From contig JAFMAW010000002.1 in NCBI GenBank assembly GCA_029784795.1, forward strand, positions 71,928-135,927: 64,000 bases of DNA, read 5' to 3'. Under the pieces are notes generated by a model. The model ran no database searches, was not told the DNA's origin, and was given only the letters and a program-made list of their open reading frames with translations. A program made the position numbers and the translations under genes. Below, in pieces: positions 57,212 through 64,000 of the stretch (position 1 is its first letter; each line of letters opens with the position of its first letter). Source of the DNA: Nitrososphaerota archaeon. GTDB lineage: Archaea > Thermoproteota > Nitrososphaeria > Nitrososphaerales > UBA183.

Positions 57212-58066
57212 TCAGCTCTCCGTCCAGAAATAGCGTACGCCGAGGACCGCGACCACCAGCGAGATGGCGATGAGCACGAAAGCCACGGCCGCCGCGTAGT
57301 TGAACTCGCCTAGGAAGTAGGTCAGGTGGAAGATGTAGAGGTTGGGGGTGAAGCCGAAGGGGACCGCGCTGAGGTTCGACAGGGTGAAGGGCTCGTTGAA
57401 GAGGAGCTGGTCTCCGATTATAGTCAGCATGCTGATGAAGACGAAGTACTTCTTGAGCATCGGGAGCTTTATGTGCCTCAAGACCTGCAACGGCGAGGCC
57501 CCGTCCAGCTTTGCCGCGTCGTAGAGGGTGACCGGGACGGCGCTCAGCCCGGCCAGGAGTATGATCATGTTGAATCCCACCCATTCCCAGACGATTATGT
57601 TGAGCATAGCATAGATTATCGTGCTAGGGGCCAGCAGGTTAGGGTTCAGGTGGAAGAAGGAGAGGAGGGAGTAGATCGGCCCCCCCGCGGTGTACATGTA
57701 CCCCCACATCAGGGTCCCGATGACCGTCGGGACCCCATACGGAAGGAACACGACGATCTTACCTATCGCCCCCAGCTTCCCCCGCCTGGAGTCGAGGAAC
57801 AGGGCGATGAGCAGCGAAAGGACGAGCATCAAAGGGAGCCAGAGGATGGTGAGGTAGAACATGCTCTCGTACCCCCTCCATAGCGTCCCGTCGGACACCG
57901 CCCTGACGTACTGGGCTGCTCCGACGTAGTCCGTGAAGAGGCTGGGCGCCGCAGCGGGGGCGTGGAAGAGCGACATGACGAAGGTGTAGACCACAGGGAC
58001 TATCGTGAAGACAGTGAAGAACGCGAAGAACGGTAACAAAAAGAGGACGTGAGCGAGCTTAGGCAA
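57212..58066 (-). CDS. sugar ABC transporter permease (MalF type)
   Basis: 284 residues, six helices (VLFLLPFFAFFTVFTIVPVV first). EAA loop: VPVTLYDAAKLDGASPLQVL followed by RHIKLPML. Partner of the MalG-type permease. The solute-binding protein gene lies 47 nt upstream in the same direction, so binding protein, MalF and MalG form one operon. Confidence 0.9.
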   Translation of the reverse strand: MPKLAHVLFLLPFFAFFTVFTIVPVVYTFVMSLFHAPAAAPSLFTDYVGAAQYVRAVSDGTLWRGYESMFYLTILWLPLMLVLSLLIALFLDSRRGKLGAIGKIVVFLPYGVPTVIGTLMWGYMYTAGGPIYSLLSFFHLNPNLLAPSTIIYAMLNIIVWEWVGFNMIILLAGLSAVPVTLYDAAKLDGASPLQVLRHIKLPMLKKYFVFISMLTIIGDQLLFNEPFTLSNLSAVPFGFTPNLYIFHLTYFLGEFNYAAAVAFVLIAISLVVAVLGVRYFWTES

Positions 58067-58113
58067 GCCCTCTCACTCTCTTGCAGCTTGAGTCGGTATG
58101 GTCGCCGCGCCGC

Positions 58114-59589
58114 TTAATGGCCTACAGAGGCCACTATGCCGCCGCTGGACTGGATGTATGAGATCATGACGGTCTCGGTGTTCTGAAGGGCTTGGGCGAA
58201 TGTGATCTGTCCTGCCGCAGCTTCAGTGAGCTGCTCCTGCAGGATTACCATGAGGGTGATCTGGTAGGGGCTCCACTGCCACTGTGTCCCGGCGCTCTGC
58301 TGGGACTTTAGGTAGACCTGGCCGATGTTCTGGCCCCCGAAGTAGGAGTTGTTGGAAAGGAAGACCTTTGTCCCGTTCGAGTATGCGAGGTTCTGCAGGT
58401 AGTAGCTGTTGGATGTCCACTGGCCGCCTTGGGTCCACATGTACGGGAGGACCTGCGGGGTCTGGGTCGAGAAGTAAGCGAATAGGAAGGATGGGCCCGG
58501 ATACTTCGCGTTGGCTGTCACCCCCATGCAACTCCCACCGACGACACCCGTGGTGAAGCTGGAGGTCGAGTTCTGAGGCATGTTAGCGACACGCCAGAGC
58601 CCTGATTGGTGCGGTGCCACCGCCTGGATCACGTACCTGGGGTACCACGCCGCCGCCGTGACGAACGACGCAATCTCAGACCCTGCCAGTTCTTGGTTGA
58701 ACTGAGGGGTGTAGAGGTTGATCGCCTGCACTTCGTGGGCGTTTATGAGGTTGCCCCAGTAGTTGATGACGTTGAGGTTCTTGGTGCTGTTGATTACGAC
58801 GTTGTATGCTGTGCTGTTCACTGGGACGATCATGTTCCCTCCCTGGGCCCAGAAGAGACCCATCAGGTCTGCCGAGGGCTCGTTGGGCGGGAAGACCGTC
58901 ATCGTGACGGAGCTGTTCTCAGAGTGGAGTTTCTGGGCGTCAGATTGGAACTGGGCCCATGTCTGTGGGACCGTCAGGCCGTACTTTGTGAACAGGTCTG
59001 CTCTGTACGCGAAGGCCACAGGACCGAAGTCCTCTGGGATGCAGTACATCTTCCCCGTCTGCCCGGCTGACACCAGCGCGAGCGCGGAGGGGGAGATCTG
59101 GGAAGAGAGCGACGAGAGGTATTGGTTGAACCAAGGCGCGATGTTCATGACCTCGCCTGTAGCCACCTCCTGAGGTAGCTGGAAGTACTGGATCCTGAAC
59201 GAGTCGTAGACGTACTGGCGCGTCTGTAATGCGCTGAGAAGGCCCGAGAGGTCTTCGTTAGGCGACTGGTTGATGTGGATGTTGGGGAAGGCGGCCTCGA
59301 ACATCTGCACCGCCCCGGGGAGCGGGTACCCGCTCCACGCGTACTCGTTTATGGTGATGGGGGTCGCAGGATAGAACGCCTCGATCATTGCCTGAGGGAC
59401 GTTCGGGACCGTCAGGGTGGTGACAGCCTGGCTGGTCGTGGTCTGGGACGCGGTGGAAACGGTGGACGTGGTCGTGTTTGCCGGAGGCGCGGTTGTTGTG
59501 TAGAGGTAGACGCCTGCCGAGGCGACCACCACTAGGACGATGATGATTCCGACTACAGCTGCTTTTCCGATAGCTGTGCGGTTCTGCAA
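58114..59589 (-). CDS. sugar-binding protein of ABC transporter
   Basis: 491 residues. A signal anchor (AAVVGIIIVLVVVASAGVYL) is followed by a Thr/Ser-rich stalk (about 33-60) typical of archaeal binding proteins tethered to the membrane. The mature part has the family-1 extracellular binding fold: ITINEYAWSGYPLPGAVQMF, GKMYCIPEDFGPVAFAYRAD, TWAQFQSDAQKLH, MGLFWAQGGNMIVP. Rich in Asn and Gln. Captures the sugar for the permeases downstream; specificity unknown. Confidence 0.9.
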   Translation of the reverse strand: MQNRTAIGKAAVVGIIIVLVVVASAGVYLYTTTAPPANTTTSTVSTASQTTTSQAVTTLTVPNVPQAMIEAFYPATPITINEYAWSGYPLPGAVQMFEAAFPNIHINQSPNEDLSGLLSALQTRQYVYDSFRIQYFQLPQEVATGEVMNIAPWFNQYLSSLSSQISPSALALVSAGQTGKMYCIPEDFGPVAFAYRADLFTKYGLTVPQTWAQFQSDAQKLHSENSSVTMTVFPPNEPSADLMGLFWAQGGNMIVPVNSTAYNVVINSTKNLNVINYWGNLINAHEVQAINLYTPQFNQELAGSEIASFVTAAAWYPRYVIQAVAPHQSGLWRVANMPQNSTSSFTTGVVGGSCMGVTANAKYPGPSFLFAYFSTQTPQVLPYMWTQGGQWTSNSYYLQNLAYSNGTKVFLSNNSYFGGQNIGQVYLKSQQSAGTQWQWSPYQITLMVILQEQLTEAAAGQITFAQALQNTETVMISYIQSSGGIVASVGH

Positions 59590-59725
59590 TTCTTCGACGC
59601 TGAACGCCCTAAGGTCGATATATAGAGCTAACGCAAGCGTCGACGCTCAGCGGGACGTTGCCCACGCCTGGCCGACAGGGACCCGGGAGAGCATTTATGT
59701 CGAGCACCTGCGCCCGCCTGGGAAC

Positions 59726-60526
59726 ATGAGGCTGCCTGGACGGAAGAGGACCATCGGCCCCCGGACGAACTTCTTCCTGGCCCTCCTCGGCGCGTACGTG
59801 GTCGGCCTCGTGGTCTACGGGGTGCTCCTCTGGCGCTCGGTCGTCCCCGACAGTCTCGGTGCCATCGAGTCCCTCGGGCGATCGCAGTACGGCGTGTGGA
59901 CGGGGGCGTTCTCCATCGGGTACGTCTCCATCGCGGCGGTCGTCGTCCTGGCGGCGCTTTCGGCGGACGGAGCGAGGGCGGACCGGAAGCTGACCCTCGC
60001 GGGCGCCGGCGCCATGCTCCTCGTCGGCCTCGTCGTCGGGGCGTCCTTCGCCGCCTTCTCTCTCTCGGCCCAACCCCGGGGGTGGCTCCACAGCGTGCAA
60101 GACAGCCAGCAGGGGTTCACGCTCACGGTGTACTACAACTCCACCACGCTCGACCTCGGGACCAACCTGACGATGCGCTATACGCTGACGGACAACTCAT
60201 ACGCCGTGACGACCCCCTACTACATGTTCGGCGGCCAGTTCAGCATGGTGTTCAACAACTCCAACGACGAGCGGGTCGTCGCCTTCAGGGCCCCGGTCTC
60301 GTTCAAGACTTCCGCTTCCACCGACTTGGTGGAGCTCGCGCCCGGGGAGTCGTGGACCACCTACCTGGGCTGGAACGGGACCGTCTTCTCCGCCAACGGG
60401 ACGAAGAGCGTCGCCCCGGCTGGGAGCTACATGCTCGGGTCGTATGTCGCCCTCCAGGACGCCAATGTCACCCCGAGCCTCTATGTCGTCCTCCACCCGC
60501 CGGTGATACCGGTGACGATTTCGTGA
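59726..60526 (+). CDS. membrane protein with extracellular beta-sandwich domain
   Basis: 266 residues from ATG 59726 (MRLPGRKRTIGPRTNFF). Three membrane helices in the first 120 residues (LALLGAYVVGLVVYGVLLW, SIGYVSIAAVVVLAALSA, LAGAGAMLLVGLVVGASFAA), then an about 145-residue outer domain of beta strands with many Asn-x-Thr sites (YYNSTTLDLGTNLTMRYTL). CATTTATGTC near 59693-59702 is a promoter candidate. The open frame before 59726 is ignored for that reason. Function unknown. Confidence 0.6.
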   Translation: MRLPGRKRTIGPRTNFFLALLGAYVVGLVVYGVLLWRSVVPDSLGAIESLGRSQYGVWTGAFSIGYVSIAAVVVLAALSADGARADRKLTLAGAGAMLLVGLVVGASFAAFSLSAQPRGWLHSVQDSQQGFTLTVYYNSTTLDLGTNLTMRYTLTDNSYAVTTPYYMFGGQFSMVFNNSNDERVVAFRAPVSFKTSASTDLVELAPGESWTTYLGWNGTVFSANGTKSVAPAGSYMLGSYVALQDANVTPSLYVVLHPPVIPVTIS

Positions 60527-60566
60527 CCGAAAGACTAATCCTCGGGCCTGAGGTTCCCGGACGCAT

Positions 60567-61457
60567 TTGAAGCTCGTCAGCTACGAGACAGAGGGGGTCA
60601 GGCGGGTCGGGGCCCTGGAGGGGGGGCGCGTCACCGAGATAGCAGGCTACTCTGACGTCGGGGAGCTGATAGCCGCAGGGGGGGTTGACGCCCTCGGCCG
60701 AAAGAAGGTCGCGGGGGCCGAAGTGGACCTCAGGGACGTGAAGGTCAGGGCCCCGCTGACCGCGCCGGACAAGGTGCTGATGGCTGCGGTCAACTATCGC
60801 GCCCACGGGGCCGAGCAGAAGACAGAGCCCCCGTCCGAGCCTTACTTCTTCACGAAGTTCGCGAGCTGCATCGTCGGGGATGGGGCCAGCATAATCGCCC
60901 CGACGGCGTCGGCCAAGGTGGACTGGGAGGTGGAGCTCGCGGTGGTGATAGGGAAGAGGTGCAAGCACGTCTCGAAGTCGGAGGCGCTGTCCTGCGTCGC
61001 CGGATACACCGTGGCCAACGACGTGAGCTTCCGCGACCTGCAGATACCCGATGGGTGGCCCCAGAAGGCGAACCCCCTCGGCCAGAACTGGGTGATGGGG
61101 AAGGCCCTCGATTCCGCCCTCCCCCTGGGCCCGTGCCTCGCGACCCCCGACGAGATCCCGGACCCCCAGCGCCTCTCCCTCTCGCTGAAGGTGAACGGGG
61201 TCGAGAGGCAGAGGGGGAGCACCGAGGACATGATATTCACGGTCGCCGAGCTGATAGAGCGCCTTTCCGCCGGGATCACCCTCCTTCCCGGGGACCTGAT
61301 CTCCACGGGGACCCCTGCCGGGGTGGCCCTTTTCAGCGGCGCCCCCTACCTGAAGCCGGGGGATATGGTAGAGGCGACCGTCGAGGGGATAGGGACCCTC
61401 CATAACCCGGTCGAAGCCGAGCAGCGGCCGTCTGCGCGCTCCTTGAAACTATTTTAA
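60567..61457 (+). CDS. FAH-family hydrolase (2,4-diketo-3-deoxy-acid hydrolase-like)
   Basis: 296 residues from TTG. Substrate and metal motifs: AAVNYRAHGAEQKTEPPSEP, VDWEVELAVVIGKRCKHVSK (two Glu and an Asp), GYTVANDVSFRDLQIPDGWP, LPGDLISTGTPAGVALFSG. This branch includes 2,4-diketo-3-deoxy-L-fuconate hydrolase and acylpyruvate hydrolases, which cleave to pyruvate. The enolase-superfamily dehydratase follows 24 nt later, suggesting sequential steps. Confidence 0.82.
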   Translation: MKLVSYETEGVRRVGALEGGRVTEIAGYSDVGELIAAGGVDALGRKKVAGAEVDLRDVKVRAPLTAPDKVLMAAVNYRAHGAEQKTEPPSEPYFFTKFASCIVGDGASIIAPTASAKVDWEVELAVVIGKRCKHVSKSEALSCVAGYTVANDVSFRDLQIPDGWPQKANPLGQNWVMGKALDSALPLGPCLATPDEIPDPQRLSLSLKVNGVERQRGSTEDMIFTVAELIERLSAGITLLPGDLISTGTPAGVALFSGAPYLKPGDMVEATVEGIGTLHNPVEAEQRPSARSLKLF

Positions 61458-61481
61458 ACCCAGGCCCCGTGCGGCTCGACG

Positions 61482-62609
61482 ATGAAGATTTCGAGCATCG
61501 AAGCCGTCAGGATAGGACAGCCGACCACCGAGTTCTACGAGAGGGACGCCCTCGCCATGGTCGGAGGGGCTGAGCACCCCATGGACATCGCAATCGTGAG
61601 GGTGGAGACGTCCAACGGGGAGGTGGGATACGGGGAGTGCGTGTCCTACGGAGGGCTGGAGCCCGTGGCGGTGTCCGTGGAGAAGGTCCTGCAGCCGCTG
61701 GCGAAGGGGATGGAGTCGTCCGCCATCACCCAGATCTGGGAGAAGCTGTACGTGGCCACCTTCAGGCTCGGGAGGAGGGGGGTGATCATATCAGCGATGA
61801 GCGGGGTGGACATCGCGCTCTGGGACCTGCTCGGGAAGGAGCTCGGGGCTCCGGTCTACAAGCTCCTAGGCGGGGCCGAGAGGAGGGTCAAGGGGTACAT
61901 CACCGGGGGATACTACAGGGAGGACAAGGACATACCGGCCCTCATAGATGAGGAGCGTGGGTACCTCAAAGCGGGATTCGACACGGTGAAGATCAAGATA
62001 GGGGCGCTCCCGCTGGCCCAGGACATCAACAGGATAAGGAGCGTCAAGGAGGCCTTCGGGGACAAGGTCAACATAGCGGTGGACGCCAACAACACCCTCG
62101 ACTTCAACTCCGCTCTGCGCATGGGGAGGGAGCTGGAGAAGCTCGGGGTGATCTGGTTCGAAGAGCCCATCCCCACCGACCAGCCCGCGCTGAGCGCGGA
62201 GCTCGCCAGGACGCTCGACGTCCCCATCGCGGGGTACGAGACGGCGTACACCCTCTACGAGTACAGGGACTTCATCGAGTCCCACGCCGTGGACATCGTC
62301 CAGAACGACGCGGCCTGGAACGGAGGGATAACCGAGATGCTGAGGATCGGGACGCTCGCCAGGGCCCACGGCTTCCCCGTGATACCGCACTACTCAGCCG
62401 GGGGGATAGGCTTCGTGGCGAGCCTCCATGCGGCCCTAGCCATGAACTCGCCGATGATAGAGTATCACCTCAGGCCCAACCCGTTCAGGGACGGCCTGGC
62501 CGGGGACGCCATCAGGCACGAGAACGGGGAGTTCCTGCAGCCCAAGAAGCCGGGGCTGGGGATAACGCCCGACGAGAAGGTAATCGAGAGGTATACGCTG
62601 AAGCAGTGA
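61482..62609 (+). CDS. enolase-superfamily sugar-acid dehydratase (mandelate racemase group)
   Basis: 375 residues. Active-site features: K-x-K in FDTVKIKIGALPLAQ (about 169-171), metal ligands Asp in VDANNTLDF, Glu in VIWFEEPIPTDQ and Glu in IAGYETAYT, and a His in PVIPHYSAGGIGFVAS. Such enzymes remove water from gluconate, galactonate, arabinonate or fuconate to give the 2-keto-3-deoxy acid. It fits between the SDR/lactonase steps and the FAH enzymes. CTATTTTAAACC at 61449-61460 is a TATA candidate about 25 nt before ATG. Confidence 0.88.
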   Translation: MKISSIEAVRIGQPTTEFYERDALAMVGGAEHPMDIAIVRVETSNGEVGYGECVSYGGLEPVAVSVEKVLQPLAKGMESSAITQIWEKLYVATFRLGRRGVIISAMSGVDIALWDLLGKELGAPVYKLLGGAERRVKGYITGGYYREDKDIPALIDEERGYLKAGFDTVKIKIGALPLAQDINRIRSVKEAFGDKVNIAVDANNTLDFNSALRMGRELEKLGVIWFEEPIPTDQPALSAELARTLDVPIAGYETAYTLYEYRDFIESHAVDIVQNDAAWNGGITEMLRIGTLARAHGFPVIPHYSAGGIGFVASLHAALAMNSPMIEYHLRPNPFRDGLAGDAIRHENGEFLQPKKPGLGITPDEKVIERYTLKQ

Positions 62610-62622
62610 CGCCAGGCGGCCC

Positions 62623-63525
62623 CTAGTAGTCGGACCTGTCGACCAGGTTCCGGGCCCGGCCTGAGGTCAGCGCGAGCCTGAGGTTCCCAACCGCGGCCTC
62701 CTCGGCGCGCCTCAGCGCCTCCTCCGCCCCCAGCCCTCCTGCGGTGTGGAACGTCCCATAGAAGTTGGGGAGGGACCAGAGCCCCGAGGAGAAGTCCTCC
62801 TTCCCCTCCCTCCTCCAGAATACGTCAGTCGCGTATCTCGTCTCAGGCCTCTCCTTCAGGACCCGCACCATGGAGGGCTCGTCGACGGTCTCCGCCCTCC
62901 CCACGTTGACCAGGACCGCGGCGCGCTTCATCTTTGAAAGCTCCCGGTAGCCTAGGACAGACCGGGTCCTCCTGTTCAGCGGGAGGGCGTCGACTATGGC
63001 GTCGGCCTCGGGGATGGACCCCTCCAGCTCGTCGGGGCCCCTGCGGGCGTCGAACGCCCCGGGGTCCTTGAAGGACCTCGAGACCCCGACGGTCCTCATC
63101 CTGAAGGCAGCCTTCCCGATCTTCGCCACCGCGCTCCCTATGGCGCCGCCTCCGAGGACGAGGAGGGTCCTCCCGCCCAAGATGTAGTTCTCGGTCCTGG
63201 ACCTCACCCCGACCCCCTTCGCGGCTGCGAGGAGGAGCGCCCAGGCGTGCTCGGCGGCCGGGCCAGTGTATGCGCCCGCGTTCGAGTAGACCGCAACCCC
63301 GGCCGGGATCTTCGCGAAGTCGACGTCGTCCACGCCGGCAGAGATCGTCTGGATCACCCTGAGGGACGTCATCCTGGCGAGGAGGGAGTAGTCGATGTCA
63401 GACGGCCAGGCGAGGAGGGCGACGCACCCCGCCAGCGCGCTCTCGTCGGCAGAGACCTCAAACAGGCCGAACCCGTCCAGGGTCCGCCTGGCCTCGGGGT
63501 GGAGCCTGCTCGTCGAGAAGATCAA
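62623..63525 (-). CDS. D-isomer-specific 2-hydroxyacid dehydrogenase
   Basis: 300 residues. Substrate region VIQTISAGVDDVDFAKIPAG, NAD loop LVLGGGAIGSAVAKIGKAAF, the Arg in LVNVGRAETVDE, and the catalytic His of YGTFHTAGGLG. The usual Glu partner lies near WSLPN. Reduces a 2-keto acid (glyoxylate, hydroxypyruvate or a sugar-derived keto acid) with NAD(P)H. Lies 9 nt downstream of the luciferase-like gene in the same direction. Confidence 0.85.
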   Translation of the reverse strand: MIFSTSRLHPEARRTLDGFGLFEVSADESALAGCVALLAWPSDIDYSLLARMTSLRVIQTISAGVDDVDFAKIPAGVAVYSNAGAYTGPAAEHAWALLLAAAKGVGVRSRTENYILGGRTLLVLGGGAIGSAVAKIGKAAFRMRTVGVSRSFKDPGAFDARRGPDELEGSIPEADAIVDALPLNRRTRSVLGYRELSKMKRAAVLVNVGRAETVDEPSMVRVLKERPETRYATDVFWRREGKEDFSSGLWSLPNFYGTFHTAGGLGAEEALRRAEEAAVGNLRLALTSGRARNLVDRSDY

Positions 63526-63534
63526 GCGACGCTC

Positions 63535-64000
63535 CTAGAAGACGGTGGAAGAGAAGAGCTCCATCGACTTGTACTTCGGGTAGTCCATGAACATCAGCTC
63601 GAAGCGCTGGCACCCGAGGTCGACGTACCTCTTGAGCCTCTCTCTGACCTGCGAGGGGGTCCCGACTATCGCCTTGTCGATGTCGAAGCGGTAGTCGGCC
63701 GAGGGGAGCTGGACGACGCTCGACCCCAGGGCGTCCACCACGGACATGACCCGCCGCTTCTTCTCCCTGAGCTGGTCCTCGTCCTCGGCGATGAGGACGT
63801 GGACGTGGATGCTCCTCTTGACCTCGTCTGCCTTGCGGCCGTTCTTCTTCAGCTCCTCGGTGAGGAGGCCCCCCTTCTCCTTGTACTCGGGGTAGGAGGG
63901 CTCGGCCCCTATGTCCCACTCGTCGGCGTACTTTGCCGCCACGCCTATGACGCGGCGGCCCCACCCACCGATGAGGAGAGGGACGCGCCGGGAGCGCGGT
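63535..64000 (-). CDS. luciferase-like (F420/FMN) oxidoreductase, 5' end outside window
   Basis: Only the C-terminal about 155 residues are in view. The strand VPLLIGGWGRRVIGVAAKYA then DEWDIGAEPSYPEYKEK is the conserved region of LLM-family proteins, many of which use F420 in archaea. IVGTPSQVRERLKRYVDLGC and FELMFMDYPKY complete the barrel end. The frame runs past the GTG at 63942 to the window edge, so that codon is not the start. Probably co-transcribed with the hydroxyacid dehydrogenase. Confidence 0.8.
   Translation of the reverse strand, partial: PRSRRVPLLIGGWGRRVIGVAAKYADEWDIGAEPSYPEYKEKGGLLTEELKKNGRKADEVKRSIHVHVLIAEDEDQLREKKRRVMSVVDALGSSVVQLPSADYRFDIDKAIVGTPSQVRERLKRYVDLGCQRFELMFMDYPKYKSMELFSSTVF

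Noticed and set aside
1..64000. CRISPR array, rRNA operon or replication origin
   Set aside because: No regularly spaced repeats, no rRNA-like sequence and no orc1/cdc6 with repeated origin boxes were seen.

Overview
The window reads as a high-GC archaeal chromosome. Supporting evidence: a TFB-type initiation factor; XPB helicase paired with Bax1; a CdvA-like cell-division protein; type II (archaeal) GAPDH with an archaeal PGK; archaeal-type serine hydroxymethyltransferase; a DRG-type GTPase. TATA-like boxes lie about 25-30 nt before many starts (leaderless mRNAs), TTG and GTG starts are common, and Arg is mostly AGG and Ile often ATA. CdvA with PRC barrel plus coiled coil points to the TACK side (Thermoproteota, Nitrososphaeria-like). 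No ammonia-oxidation genes are seen and the metabolism looks heterotrophic. The exact lineage cannot be fixed from this window.

Layout. 1-5.2 kb: glycosyltransferase, HTH regulator, nucleotidyltransferase-like protein, TFB, exported DUF4382 protein. 5.3-7.5 kb: toxin-antitoxin patch (PIN toxin with its antitoxin, DUF2283/DUF4258 pair, orphan antitoxin, broken RelE), punctuated by a 28-bp repeat. 7.5-9.5 kb: dCTP-deaminase-like/CPBP-protease/zinc-ribbon operon. 9.5-16.2 kb: LsrF-like aldolase, MDR dehydrogenase, DRG GTPase, small membrane proteins, malate dehydrogenase, GNAT. 16.2-20.2 kb: electron-transfer flavoprotein operon etfB-etfA-fixCX. 20.2-23.4 kb: threonine dehydratase, ornithine-cyclodeaminase family, SHMT. 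23.4-28.5 kb: secretion/HerA-like ATPase remnant, two small proteins, XPB and Bax1.

28.55-36.76 kb is an accessory island of visibly lower GC, inserted between bax1 and the gap-pgk operon. It holds a zinc-ribbon microprotein, a TrkA_C remnant, Lrp-like regulators (one truncated), a frameshifted exported protein, an intact IS630-family element, a HEPN-type protein, an exported NTF2-like protein and an HTH/membrane pair. 36.8-42.8 kb returns to core genes: gap-pgk, uppP, a C2H2 protein and an MFS transporter. 43-48 kb has a ribbon-helix-helix protein, an ABC/FtsX pair, cdvA, a DCC oxidoreductase, a transposase-derived protein and a PNPOx-fold protein.

48.1-64 kb is a catabolic district: a LutA-LutB fusion and LutC (lactate oxidation); two FAH-fold enzymes; an aldehyde dehydrogenase; an extended SDR; a cyclase-family hydrolase; a complete CUT1-type sugar ABC transporter (ATPase, two permeases, binding protein); an enolase-superfamily sugar-acid dehydratase; a 2-hydroxyacid dehydrogenase; and the start of an F420/FMN luciferase-like oxidoreductase. 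Together they suggest import of a sugar, non-phosphorylative oxidation to a sugar acid, dehydration to a 2-keto-3-deoxy acid, and conversion to 2-oxoglutarate or to pyruvate plus lactate/lactaldehyde.
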